63,138 bases of DNA from an uncultured Dysosmobacter sp. (GTDB taxonomy: Bacteria; Bacillota; Clostridia; Oscillospirales; Oscillospiraceae), in contig CAKUBJ010000005.1 of the NCBI GenBank assembly GCA_934636905.1, forward strand, positions 1 to 63,138. The letters run 5' to 3'. Positions 20,154 through 28,085 of this stretch are shown here, one piece after another. Both the position numbers and the translations under genes were made by a program. Within the stretch, counting starts at the first letter, position 1; every line of letters starts with the position of its first letter. The notes under the pieces are model-generated. The model saw only the letters and a program-made list of their open reading frames with translations. It was not told where the DNA came from and searched no databases.

Positions 20154-21524
20154 TTATTTCAGTTCGTTGACAATGGCCTTGAATACCCGGCCCCGCTCCA
20201 TGAAGTTGGCAAAGCGGTCAAAGGATGTGCTGGCCGGGGAGAGAATCACCACGTCCCCCGGCCGGGCAGCTTCATCGGCCATGGCCACCGCCTGATGGTA
20301 ATCCGACACGTCCCGGATTTCCAGCCCGCGGTAATTCTCCGCCTGCTCCACGGCCTCCCGGATGACACCGGCGGTTTTGCCGCACAGCAGCAGCAGCTTC
20401 ACATGGTCATTCACCACCGGCCCCAGAGGCGCGTAGCTGATGCCCTTGTCCTTGCCTCCGGCAATGAGAATCACCTTCTCCGGGAAGGCCTTCAGTCCCG
20501 CAATGGTGCGGCTGGGGCTGGAGGCGATGGAGTCGTTGTACCAGCGGACGCCGTTCCGGGTGCGAATCAGTTCGATGCGGTGCTCCACCCCGGCGAAGGT
20601 TCGCGCAATCTCCCGCATGGTTTCGTAGGATACCATCCCCCGGGAGGCGGCAAAGGCCGCCATGTAGTTTTCAATATTGTGGACACCGGGCAGCAGAATC
20701 TCCTTTGTCTCCATGATGGGGGTTACCACGCCCTTCACAGCCTCGTAAATCACGCCGTCCTCACAGAAGACGCCGTTGTCCACCCGCCGCTGCCGGGAGA
20801 ACCAGCGAACCTCCCCCACGGCTTTGGCAGCCTGTTTCACCGTGTCCCCATTGTCGGCGTTGAACACTGCAATGTCGTTGGCAGACTGGTGGGTAAAGAT
20901 GTTTGCCTTGGCATCCACATACTCCTGATAATCCTTGTGGACATCCAGATGGTTGGGTGACAGATTGGTAGTCACGGCAATGTGGGGGCTTTTCTGCATG
21001 GTCATCAGCTGGAAGGAACTGAGTTCCAGCACCACTGCGTCCTCCGGCGCCATCTCCGGCGTGTCGCACAGCAGGGGGTGGCCGATGTTGCCGCCTACAT
21101 GAACCATGTTCCCCTCCGCCGCCAGCAGCCTGGAGAGGATGGTGGTGGTGGTGGTTTTTCCGTCGGAGCCGGTAACCGCCAGAATGGGACAGGGGCAGAC
21201 CTCAAAAAACGCCTCCATCTCCGAGGTGATGACGCTGCCGTTGGCGGCAGCCGCCGCCAGTTCCGGCACATCCGGCCGCAGGCCGGGGGTGCGGAAAATC
21301 ACATCCTCATGCAGTTCCGCCAGATACCCGCTGCCCAGACGCAGATGGCAGCCCTGTGCCGCCAGCGCCTGCCCCAGTTCTCCCAGCGTCTCCTTTTTGT
21401 CCCGGGCGGTGACGTCAATCCCCCGCTCCAGCAGCTTTTCAATCAGCGGGCGGTTGGAAACCCCCACGCCGATGACGCCGACACTCTTTCCCTCCAGGGA
21501 TTTCAGATATTCCTCAAAACTCAT
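20154..21524 (-). CDS. murD: UDP-N-acetylmuramoylalanine-D-glutamate ligase
   Basis: A 456-residue cytoplasmic Mur ligase that adds D-Glu to UDP-MurNAc-L-Ala using ATP. The N-terminal Rossmann domain is SVGVIGVGVSN; the P-loop VTGSDGKTTTTTIL lies near residue 115; central-domain NLSPNHLDVHKDY and the C-terminal WYNDSIASSPSRT and ILIAGGKDKG are standard. First gene of the operon that includes yunB, ligA, ispD and ispF. It is not in a dcw cluster here. Confidence 0.96.
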   Translation of the reverse strand: MSFEEYLKSLEGKSVGVIGVGVSNRPLIEKLLERGIDVTARDKKETLGELGQALAAQGCHLRLGSGYLAELHEDVIFRTPGLRPDVPELAAAAANGSVITSEMEAFFEVCPCPILAVTGSDGKTTTTTILSRLLAAEGNMVHVGGNIGHPLLCDTPEMAPEDAVVLELSSFQLMTMQKSPHIAVTTNLSPNHLDVHKDYQEYVDAKANIFTHQSANDIAVFNADNGDTVKQAAKAVGEVRWFSRQRRVDNGVFCEDGVIYEAVKGVVTPIMETKEILLPGVHNIENYMAAFAASRGMVSYETMREIARTFAGVEHRIELIRTRNGVRWYNDSIASSPSRTIAGLKAFPEKVILIAGGKDKGISYAPLGPVVNDHVKLLLLCGKTAGVIREAVEQAENYRGLEIRDVSDYHQAVAMADEAARPGDVVILSPASTSFDRFANFMERGRVFKAIVNELK

Positions 21525-21601
21525 AAAACGCTCCTTTATGCAAACCCTCCGCCGGACAGGTACCTGCCGGCGCGGTGCGCTTTCTCATACCAATCAGATG
21601 T

Positions 21602-21630
21602 ATCATATCACACACCGGCGAAAAATACAA
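21602..21630 (-). promoter_or_regulatory. Promoter for the murD operon
   Basis: On the minus strand TTGTAT (21625-21630), 17 bp and TATGAT (21602-21607), about 80 bp before the murD start. It is divergent from the degV promoter. Confidence 0.6.
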
Positions 21631-21677
21631 CGCAGACACCGGTTTTTTCCCGTCCTGTTCCCCCTGCCGTCCGCCCC

Positions 21678-21706
21678 TTGACAAACGTTATATTTTTTAA
21701 TACAAT
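21678..21706 (+). promoter_or_regulatory. Promoter for degV
   Basis: Consensus TTGACA (21678-21683), 17-bp spacer, TACAAT (21701-21706). The leader to the degV ATG contains a small hairpin (CGGCAGGG/CCCTGCCG, 21742-21765). Confidence 0.75.
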
Positions 21707-21786
21707 GTGATGTGGTTTTTCAAACTAAATTTTCATCCGTCCGGCAGGGTGTCCCCCCCCTGCCGTAAGAACAGGAGCGTGCCATC

Positions 21787-22617
21787 ATGTTGAATCTTGT
21801 CAGCGACAGCAGCTGTGACCTTTTTTCCGGGGAGTTGCCCTCTCCCTACGCCCGTCTCACCGTGGTTCCCATGTGCCTTCATGTAGGCGGACAGGATTTT
21901 CCCGACCTGCCGGGTCTGGATATTCCGGCGCTGCTGGAATCGCTGTCGCATCACCCCTCCTCCTCTGCCTGCCCCTCCCCCGCCGCCTTTGCGGAGGCCT
22001 TTGAGCAGGGAGAGGAAACCGTCTGCGTGACCATTTCCGCCAACCTCTCCGGCACCTACAACGCTGCCATGGCGGCTCGTGAGCTTGTGCTGGCCGAGCA
22101 CCCGGAAAAGAAGATTTTCGTGCTGGATTCCAAAGCCACCGCCGGTGTCATGATTCTGCTGCTGCGGAAGGCCGCCCGTCTGGCGGAGGAGGGTGTCCCC
22201 TTTGAAGAACTCTGCGGGCAGCTGCTGGACTATCAGGCAAGCCTGCGCATCTGCTTTACGCTGGAACACTTTGACAATCTGGTAAAAAACGGCCGGATGC
22301 CGCCCATTGCCGGCGTCCTGCTGCAGACGCTGGGCATCCGCATCATCGCCGACGCCACCCCCCAGGGCACCATCCATGTGGCAAAGAAAGCCCGGGGAAC
22401 AGCTCAGACCGCCCAGAGCATCGTCCAGCTGATGATGGAAAGCAAGCCCTGTGCCGGCAGCCGGGTCATCATCTGCCACTGCCAGAACCCGGAGGGGGCG
22501 GAGCGGCTCCGGAGCCTGATTCTGAACCGGCTCCATGTGGAATCCGTAGAGGTACTCCCCTGTCACGGCCTCACCAGCTTCTATGCCATGGACAAGGGAC
22601 TGATTGTATCGTATTGA
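21787..22617 (+). CDS. DegV family fatty-acid-binding protein
   Basis: A 276-residue DegV protein. The first lobe starts LVSDSSCDL, with the conserved SxxSSLS-type fatty-acid-binding pattern appearing as HHPSSSACPSPAAF; TISANLSGTYNAA and DSKATAGVMILLL follow, and the C-terminal lobe has KNGRMPPIAG. Family members bind fatty acids and some (FakB) present them to the kinase FakA, which is not in this window. Monocistronic, with its own promoter. The stop codon lies inside the -35 box of the rnpB promoter. Confidence 0.88.
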   Translation: MLNLVSDSSCDLFSGELPSPYARLTVVPMCLHVGGQDFPDLPGLDIPALLESLSHHPSSSACPSPAAFAEAFEQGEETVCVTISANLSGTYNAAMAARELVLAEHPEKKIFVLDSKATAGVMILLLRKAARLAEEGVPFEELCGQLLDYQASLRICFTLEHFDNLVKNGRMPPIAGVLLQTLGIRIIADATPQGTIHVAKKARGTAQTAQSIVQLMMESKPCAGSRVIICHCQNPEGAERLRSLILNRLHVESVEVLPCHGLTSFYAMDKGLIVSY

Positions 22618-22642
22618 CTTTTTCCTCCGTTTCCGTTACAAT
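22614..22642 (+). promoter_or_regulatory. rnpB promoter overlapping the degV stop codon
   Basis: TTGACT (22614-22619), 17 bp, TACAAT (22637-22642). It predicts a transcription start at about 22649-22650, which coincides with the first base of the RNase P RNA P1 helix. The -35 box contains the degV TGA (22615-22617). Confidence 0.75.
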
Positions 22643-22649
22643 ATCTTCC

Positions 22650-23167
22650 GCGAGGAAAACAGACAGCCGCGCGGAAGGGGCGAAAGGCCCTCCCGTGAGG
22701 AAAGTCCGGGCTCCACAGGGCAAGGATAACGGGTAACGCCCGCCGAAGGCGACTTCAGGAAAAGTGCAACAGAGAGATACCGCCGCCAAGGCTGCGCCAT
22801 GTTGGTAAGAAGCCGGTGTTGATGAATGCTCCCCCAGCGGAAACCGCAGGGGTGTTGTGTGAAGAGGGACGAAGGGTCCCTCTTCGCGATTGCAATCATC
22901 CGCCGCAGCGTCCGATTCCGTCAGGAATCGGCTTACCGCCGGGGCGCAGCCCTGGCGGTAAGGGTGGAAAAGTGCGGTAAGAGCGCACTCAATGGCTGGG
23001 AACAGTCCATTGCTGTAAACTCTATCCGGAGCAACACCGGTATGGGAGCAGGGGCTTCGCGCCCCATGGTCGGCCCGGCCGCTCCCGGGGTGGCTTGAGC
23101 GTACCGGCAACGGTGCGTCGAGATAGATGGCTGTCAAATACAGAACCCGGCTTACAGTTTTGCTCGC
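22650..23167 (+). ncRNA. rnpB: RNase P RNA (type A) with enlarged P12 region
   Basis: The catalytic RNA of RNase P, about 518 nt. Conserved blocks are in order: GAGGAAAGTCCGGGCTCCA, GTGCAACAGAGAGATACC, GTGCGGTAAGAGCGCAC, CCGGAGCAACACCG, and the 3' CAGAACCCGGCTTACAG. The P1 helix pairs GCGAGGAAAAC (22650-22660) with GTTTTGCTCGC (23157-23167) with one mismatch and defines the ends. The region between the P10/11 strand and the GGTAAGGGTGGAAAAG junction is about 170 nt instead of the usual few tens. It contains four local hairpins (22832-22852, 22861-22885, 22912-22931, 22934-22960). Confidence 0.96.
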
Positions 23168-23175
23168 ACACATAC

Positions 23176-23207
23176 AAAAGGGACGGCGGAAATCCGCCGT
23201 CCCTTTT
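23176..23207 (+). terminator. Intrinsic terminator of rnpB
   Basis: A perfect 15-bp inverted repeat (23176-23190 with 23193-23207), T-rich at its 3' end, 9 bp after the rnpB P1 helix. Confidence 0.92.
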
Positions 23208-23215
23208 ATTTGCTC

Positions 23216-23244
23216 TTTTCAAATCCGAACAGATGTGCTATAAT
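23216..23244 (+). promoter_or_regulatory. Promoter for the GyrI-like gene
   Basis: Consensus -10 TATAAT (23239-23244), with a weak TTTTCA (23216-23221) 17 bp upstream. AGGAGG at 23275-23280 precedes the ATG at 23286. Confidence 0.55.
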
Positions 23245-23285
23245 CGGAATGATGTCAGATTTGTTTGTAATTTCAGGAGGCGGCT

Positions 23286-23915
23286 ATGGCGTTTGATTTC
23301 AAGAAGGAATACAAGGCACTTTACCTGCCGAAAAACCGGCCGGAGATTGTAACGGTGCCGGAGATGCATTATCTCGCGGTCAGAGGCGCAGGCGACCCCA
23401 ATCAGAAGGGCGGCGCCTATCAGCAGGCCATCGGCGTGCTGTACGCCGTTGCGTACACCCTGAAAATGAGCGGCAAAGCCGGGTACGAAATAGCGGGCTT
23501 CTTTGACTACGTCGTCCCGCCGCTGGAGGGCTTCTGGCAGTGGGACAGGGACAGCGTCGATTCCGCCGACAAATCCGCCTTCCGCTGGATTTCCGTCATC
23601 CGCCTGCCGGATTTCGTAACGCCGAAGGACTTTGGATGGGCGGTGGAAGCGGCGTCCCGGAAGAAAAAGCTGGACTGCTCCGGGGCGGAGTTTCTGACTG
23701 TGGACGAGGGGCTGTGCGTGCAGATTCTGCACACAGGCTCCTTTGACCAGGAGCCGGCTTCCGTGGCCCTCATGGATGCGTATCTGGCTCAGCACGGATA
23801 TGCGGCAGACCTGACGGACACCCGGCTCCACCACGAACTCTATCTGTCAGACCCTCGGAAAACCCCGCCGGAAAAGCGGAAAACCGTCATCCGGCACCCC
23901 ATCCGGAAGCGGTAA
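23286..23915 (+). CDS. GyrI-like small-molecule-binding domain protein
   Basis: A 209-residue stand-alone GyrI-like domain. It starts FDFKKEYKALYLPKNRPEIV and has the typical MHYLAVRGAGDPN and YAVAYTLKMSGKAGY segments. These domains form a pseudo-symmetric ligand-binding fold, also found as the C-terminal part of AraC-type regulators; stand-alone versions have been linked to binding or hydrolysis of toxic compounds. No DNA-binding domain is present. Nothing nearby fixes the ligand. It has its own promoter and a hairpin downstream. Confidence 0.85.
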   Translation: MAFDFKKEYKALYLPKNRPEIVTVPEMHYLAVRGAGDPNQKGGAYQQAIGVLYAVAYTLKMSGKAGYEIAGFFDYVVPPLEGFWQWDRDSVDSADKSAFRWISVIRLPDFVTPKDFGWAVEAASRKKKLDCSGAEFLTVDEGLCVQILHTGSFDQEPASVALMDAYLAQHGYAADLTDTRLHHELYLSDPRKTPPEKRKTVIRHPIRKR

Positions 23916-23947
23916 GCGGCCTGCGGGGAACGTTCCGGCTGAATCCG

Positions 23948-23980
23948 CGGTTTCAGGCCGGCACGCCGGAAACCGGTTTT
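23948..23980 (+). terminator. Probable terminator between the GyrI-like gene and dinB
   Basis: CGGTTT/AAACCG encloses CCGGC/GCCGG (23948-23975) with a small bulge, followed by four T. It would end the upstream transcript about 30 bp before dinB. Confidence 0.5.
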
Positions 23981-24006
23981 ATCCAAAAGCCCGAAAGGAG
24001 GCGCAC

Positions 24007-25221
24007 ATGGAGCGCGTTATTTTTCACTGTGACCTGAACTGCTTTTATGCCTCCGTGGAGTTGCTCTCCCACCCGGAACTGCGGGAGGTGCCCACGGCGG
24101 TGGCCGGGGATCCTGCCTCCCGCCACGGGATCATTCTGGCAAAAAACGAGCCTGCCAAGCAGTTCGGCGTCAAAACCGCCGAAACAATCTGGCAGGCCAA
24201 AAAGAAGTGTCCCAATCTGGTGCTTCTCCCTGCCCATCACCGGCTGTACCATGAATACTCCCGGAAGGTCAACGCCATCTACGACCAGTACACGGATCTG
24301 GTGGAGCCTTTCGGCATTGACGAAAGCTGGCTGGATGTCACAAACACCCTCCACCTCTTCGGCGGGGACGCCGGAGCGCTGGCGGACGGCATCCGGGAAC
24401 GGATTCATCGGGAACTGGGGCTGACCCTGTCGGTAGGCGTCAGCTTCAACAAGGTCTTTGCCAAGCTGGGCAGCGACTACAAAAAGCCGGACGCCACCAC
24501 CGTCATTTCCCGGGAAAACTGGAAATCCATCGTCTGGCCCCTGCCGGTGGGCGACCTTCTGTATGTAGGCGGCGCGGCGCAGAAGCTGCTGGGGCAGTTC
24601 GGCGTGAAAACCATCGGCCAGCTGGCCTCCTGCCGGCGGGACACGCTGGAAACGCTGATGGGGAAAATGGGCACCCAGCTTTACGAATACGCCAACGGGC
24701 TGGACGCCTCCCCGGTTCGCTCCCGGCTGGACACGGAGCCGGTGAAATCCGTGGGAAACGGCACCACCTTTCCGGAAAACCTCACCACCCGTGCGCAGGT
24801 GCAGGCAGGCATTGCCGTGCTGGCGGACAGCGTCGCCACCCGGCTCCGGCGGGAGGGGCTGTATGCCGGCGGCATTCAGGTGACGGTGCGGGATCCCGCC
24901 TTCCATGACCGCTCCCGGCAGCGGCAGCTGCCTACCCCCACCCACCTCATCCGGGAACTGACCGCCGCCGCCATGGCTCTGACGGAGGAATTGTGGACGC
25001 CCCCCGCCCCCATCCGGGCGCTGACCGTCACCGCTATCCACCTCTCCCCGGAGGGGGAGTCCTACCAGCAGGCCAGCCTGTTTGACCCCGGCGCCGGCCG
25101 GCGGAATACCCGGCAGGAAAAGCTGGAGTCTGCCATGGACGCCATCCGGAAAAAATACGGCGGCGGTGCCATTGTCTTCGGCGCCGCCCGCCCCGAGAAA
25201 GAGGAGGATCCCCTGCCATGA
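24007..25221 (+). CDS. dinB: Y-family DNA polymerase IV
   Basis: A 404-residue lesion-bypass polymerase. Catalytic carboxylates are D9 (FHCDLNCFYASVE) and D105/E106 (GIDESWLDVT). The fingers, thumb HhH region (GVKTIGQLASC) and little-finger domain follow. A beta-clamp-binding motif, QASLF, lies near residue 357-361. A strong AAGGAGG precedes the ATG. The stop overlaps the start of the cyclo-ligase gene (ATGA). I found no Gram-positive SOS box upstream. Confidence 0.95.
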   Translation: MERVIFHCDLNCFYASVELLSHPELREVPTAVAGDPASRHGIILAKNEPAKQFGVKTAETIWQAKKKCPNLVLLPAHHRLYHEYSRKVNAIYDQYTDLVEPFGIDESWLDVTNTLHLFGGDAGALADGIRERIHRELGLTLSVGVSFNKVFAKLGSDYKKPDATTVISRENWKSIVWPLPVGDLLYVGGAAQKLLGQFGVKTIGQLASCRRDTLETLMGKMGTQLYEYANGLDASPVRSRLDTEPVKSVGNGTTFPENLTTRAQVQAGIAVLADSVATRLRREGLYAGGIQVTVRDPAFHDRSRQRQLPTPTHLIRELTAAAMALTEELWTPPAPIRALTVTAIHLSPEGESYQQASLFDPGAGRRNTRQEKLESAMDAIRKKYGGGAIVFGAARPEKEEDPLP

Positions 25222-25802
25222 CCCGTCAGGAGGAAAAACAGCAATTACGCGCCATCGTCCGCCGTCTGGAAGCGGCGCTGACCCCGGAATACAAGGCGAA
25301 AAGCAACCGTGCCATTGTCCGCCGCCTGCTGGCCATGCCGGAATTTCAGGAGGCGGGAACCGTGTTCTGCTTTGCGGGAACGGCTCATGAGATTGACACC
25401 CGCCCCATTCTGGAGGCGGTTCTGTCCGGGGGGAAAACCCTCTGCCTCCCACTCTGCACCGCCCCCGGCAGGATGGAACCCCGGCAGGTTAGGGAGCTGG
25501 ACTGCCTTGTTCCCGGCGCCTTCGGGATTCCGGAGCCGCCGGCCGATGCACCTGCCGTCCCGGCGGACGCCATCGATTTCGCCGTGCTGCCCTGCGTCAC
25601 CTGCAATTACGACGGGCAGCGGCTGGGGCACGGCGGCGGATATTATGACCGCTTCCTCTCCCAATACCGGGGCGGCACGGTGCTGCTGTGCCGGGAACTG
25701 CTGATTCGGCAGGAAATCCCCTTGGAGCCTCACGACTACCCCGTCCCCTGGGTTCTCACGGAGCGGGGGCTGTATGAGGACGGGATTCCGGCGCCTTTGT
25801 GA
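25218..25802 (+). CDS. 5-formyltetrahydrofolate cyclo-ligase
   Basis: A 194-residue enzyme converting 5-formyl-THF to 5,10-methenyl-THF with ATP. The C-terminal signature [17 protein letters not shown] binds the nucleotide and folate, and [16 protein letters not shown] is the usual N-terminal half. It overlaps dinB by 4 bp. GlyA, another folate C1 enzyme, follows 70 bp later from its own promoter. 5-formyl-THF is a by-product of GlyA, so the neighbourhood makes metabolic sense. Confidence 0.94.
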   Translation: MTRQEEKQQLRAIVRRLEAALTPEYKAKSNRAIVRRLLAMPEFQEAGTVFCFAGTAHEIDTRPILEAVLSGGKTLCLPLCTAPGRMEPRQVRELDCLVPGAFGIPEPPADAPAVPADAIDFAVLPCVTCNYDGQRLGHGGGYYDRFLSQYRGGTVLLCRELLIRQEIPLEPHDYPVPWVLTERGLYEDGIPAPL

Positions 25803-25811
25803 TAATAGTTC

Positions 25812-25840
25812 TTGCGTTTCTCTTCGATATGAGGTACAAT
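25812..25840 (+). promoter_or_regulatory. Promoter for glyA
   Basis: TTGCGT (25812-25817), 17 bp, TACAAT (25835-25840), between the cyclo-ligase stop and the glyA start. Confidence 0.55.
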
Positions 25841-25872
25841 ATGTTGTATCTTATGTGTTGAGGAGGGTTTTT

Positions 25873-27120
25873 ATGATGATTCAGGATACCATGCAGTATC
25901 TTTCCCAATGGGATCCCGAGGTGGGGGCGTCCGTTCAGGAGGAATTTAACCGGCAGCAGCGCAACATTGAGTTGATTGCCTCGGAGAATATTGTCAGCCC
26001 CGCGGTCATGCTGGCCATGGGCACCTGCCTGACCAACAAGTACGCCGAGGGGTATCCCGGCCACCGCTACTACGGCGGCTGCTACGCCGTGGACGTGACG
26101 GAGGAACTGGCGCGGCAGCGGGCCTGCCGGCTGTTCGGCTGCCGGTATGCCAACGTCCAGCCCCATTCCGGCGCCAACGCCAATCTGGCGGCTTTCTTTG
26201 CTCTGGCGCAGCCGGGAGACACCATTCTGGGCATGAATCTGGCCCACGGCGGCCACCTGAGCCACGGCAGTCCGGTGAACATCTCCGGCAAATACTTCCA
26301 TGTGGTGCCCTACGGGCTGGGGGAGGACGAAAACATCGACTACGACGCCCTGCTGGAAACCGCCAGAGCCTGTAAGCCCAAAATCATCATCGCCGGTGCC
26401 TCCGCCTATCCCCGGGTCATCGACTTTGCCCGATTCCGGGCGGTGGCCGACGAGGTAGGGGCTTACCTGATGGTGGATATGGCGCACATTGCCGGTCTGG
26501 TGGCGGCGGGGCTGCACCCCTCCCCCATTCCCTATGCCGACGTGGTGACCTCCACCACCCACAAGACCCTCCGGGGGCCGCGGGGCGGCCTGATTCTCTG
26601 CAATGACGAGGCCATTTACAAGAAAATCAACTCCGCCGTGTTCCCCGGCACTCAGGGCGGCCCTCTGGAGCACATCATCGCCGCCAAGGCCGTCTGCTTC
26701 GGCGAGGCGCTGAAGCCGGAGTTCAAGGCCTACGCGGAGCAGATTGTAAAGAACGCCAAGGTGCTTTCTGAGGAACTGGTAAAAGAGGGCTTCCGGCTGG
26801 TGTCCGGCGGCACGGACAACCACCTCTGTCTGGTGGACGTCCGGAACTTCCACATCACCGGCAAGGAGTTTGAGCGGCGGCTGGACGAAGTGCAGATTAC
26901 CGTCAACAAGAACACCATCCCCAACGACCCGGAAAAGCCCTTTGTCACCAGCGGCATCCGGGTAGGCACCCCTGCCGTCACCTCCCGGGGCTTCAGGGAG
27001 CCGGAGATGGTTCAGATTGCCCGCTGGATGGGACAGGCCGCCCGGGACTTTGAGGGCTGCCGGGAGCAGGTGCGCCGCGAGGTGGACGAACTCTGCCGCC
27101 GGTTCCCCATCTACCGGTAA
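25873..27120 (+). CDS. glyA: Serine hydroxymethyltransferase
   Basis: A 415-residue PLP enzyme interconverting serine and glycine with THF. Landmarks: [31 protein letters not shown], and the PLP lysine in [14 protein letters not shown] (about K226). The open frame continues 33 codons upstream, but the ATG at 25873 is chosen because GGAGGG (25862-25867) lies just before it and the length then matches the family. The ATG at 25876 is an alternative. Confidence 0.96.
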   Translation: MMIQDTMQYLSQWDPEVGASVQEEFNRQQRNIELIASENIVSPAVMLAMGTCLTNKYAEGYPGHRYYGGCYAVDVTEELARQRACRLFGCRYANVQPHSGANANLAAFFALAQPGDTILGMNLAHGGHLSHGSPVNISGKYFHVVPYGLGEDENIDYDALLETARACKPKIIIAGASAYPRVIDFARFRAVADEVGAYLMVDMAHIAGLVAAGLHPSPIPYADVVTSTTHKTLRGPRGGLILCNDEAIYKKINSAVFPGTQGGPLEHIIAAKAVCFGEALKPEFKAYAEQIVKNAKVLSEELVKEGFRLVSGGTDNHLCLVDVRNFHITGKEFERRLDEVQITVNKNTIPNDPEKPFVTSGIRVGTPAVTSRGFREPEMVQIARWMGQAARDFEGCREQVRREVDELCRRFPIYR

Positions 27121-27163
27121 CCGCAATTCCGGTACTATCCGCTGCGTAAATCAAAAAAGATAA

Positions 27164-27237
27164 AAAAATTGCTTGCAGACGCCGGCAGAATGAAGTCACG
27201 GTACCAACATTCTGAACGGAGCCTGCAAGCAATTTTT
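27164..27237 (+). terminator. Long composite hairpin after glyA, probable terminator
   Basis: A perfect 15-bp inverted repeat (27164-27178 with 27223-27237), ending in T5, encloses a second 7-bp stem (CAGAATG 27186-27192 with CATTCTG 27209-27215). The T-run lies within the 3' arm and the A-run within the 5' arm, so it can act in both directions. The 44-nt separation is unusually long for a terminator loop. Confidence 0.6.
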
Positions 27238-27508
27238 ATATTCATCCTGAAGCCATCATATCTGCCGGCGTCCCAATCGGCGGAACACTCCAAGCGGAAG
27301 TTCCGCGGCAATCCGGGCTTCTTCGTCAGCCGCAGGATAGAACAAAACGAAAGAACCTGCCGCCCGTGATTTACAGGCAGCAAGCCCTTTCGGCAGCTTA
27401 CATGATATTTGCTTCGAATCCTGTCCGGCTTTTTGGGATGCCGCCTCCGGAGCCTTCCGCTTTCTTCGCCGTTCCTGCAGGGCAGCGGACACCGGGCAGA
27501 CCGGGACT
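27238..27508. other. Intergenic stretch without a recognisable gene
   Basis: About 270 bp between the glyA terminator and the zinc-ribbon gene. The open frames here have no recognisable protein features. One 10-bp sequence at 27263-27272 is the reverse complement of 27178-27187 at the edge of the terminator hairpin. I see no promoter or RNA family I can name. Confidence 0.5.
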
Positions 27509-27919
27509 TCAAATCCAGTAGAATAAAAAATATTGCAGCACAGATCCCAGTATCCTGAGGGCAATTATGATACCGATGAGCAGGAAAACCCAGCTGACGG
27601 GAGAGGCCTTCCCTTTCCCGCTGCCGCCGATCCGCGCCGCCGGACGCGTCGGTGCCGGGCGCGGCTGCACCGGTGAAGTCCGCCGCACGCCCTTGGAAAG
27701 CCCCGTGCGCCTGCGCTCCCGGTTTTCCTCATGCAGTTCCTCGTGGACAAAGGAGCCGGCGTGGTTTTTCTCGTTAATGCCGTCCAGCCTGACCACATTG
27801 CCGCTGGCATCTACCCTGACGGATTTGGGGGGCTGGGTAAACGCGCCGCACCGGGGGCAGAAATCATCCTCATCAAAATTATAAACTTTGCCGCACTCGT
27901 GGCACCGCACCTTCTGCAT
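27509..27919 (-). CDS. Zinc-ribbon protein with C-terminal membrane helix
   Basis: A 136-residue protein starting MQKVRCHECGKVYNF. An N-terminal zinc ribbon (CHEC...CPRCG, about residues 6-25) is followed by a charged, proline/arginine-rich linker and one C-terminal transmembrane helix (about 113-134). The start at 27919 is chosen because the cysteine motif begins there; the open frame extends 15 codons further upstream. It looks like a small membrane-anchored zinc-binding protein of unknown role. It lies 166 bp downstream of gpsA and may be transcribed separately. Confidence 0.75.
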   Translation of the reverse strand: MQKVRCHECGKVYNFDEDDFCPRCGAFTQPPKSVRVDASGNVVRLDGINEKNHAGSFVHEELHEENRERRRTGLSKGVRRTSPVQPRPAPTRPAARIGGSGKGKASPVSWVFLLIGIIIALRILGSVLQYFLFYWI

Positions 27920-28085
27920 CGGCCGCACATCCTTTCCCGTCCCTCCCCTTCCGGGCGCCGCCACAGAATCACGGCGAAGAGGAGAATTTGTCTGTTCCGG
28001 TTTTATTCTATCATATCCCGCCGGGTTTGAAAAGAGGGAACATGAATCCCCGGCAGGTTCCGGCTTCCGCCTGCCTGCGGCAGTT

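Noticed and set aside
23927..23936. GGAACGTTCC palindrome upstream of dinB as an SOS (LexA) box
   Set aside because: The Gram-positive LexA site needs GAAC and GTTC separated by four bases; here they abut, so spacing is wrong, and a terminator-like hairpin separates it from dinB.
25774..25872. Upstream extension of glyA starting within the cyclo-ligase gene
   Set aside because: The extension covers the glyA promoter and lacks a ribosome-binding site; the start at 25873 gives normal enzyme length.
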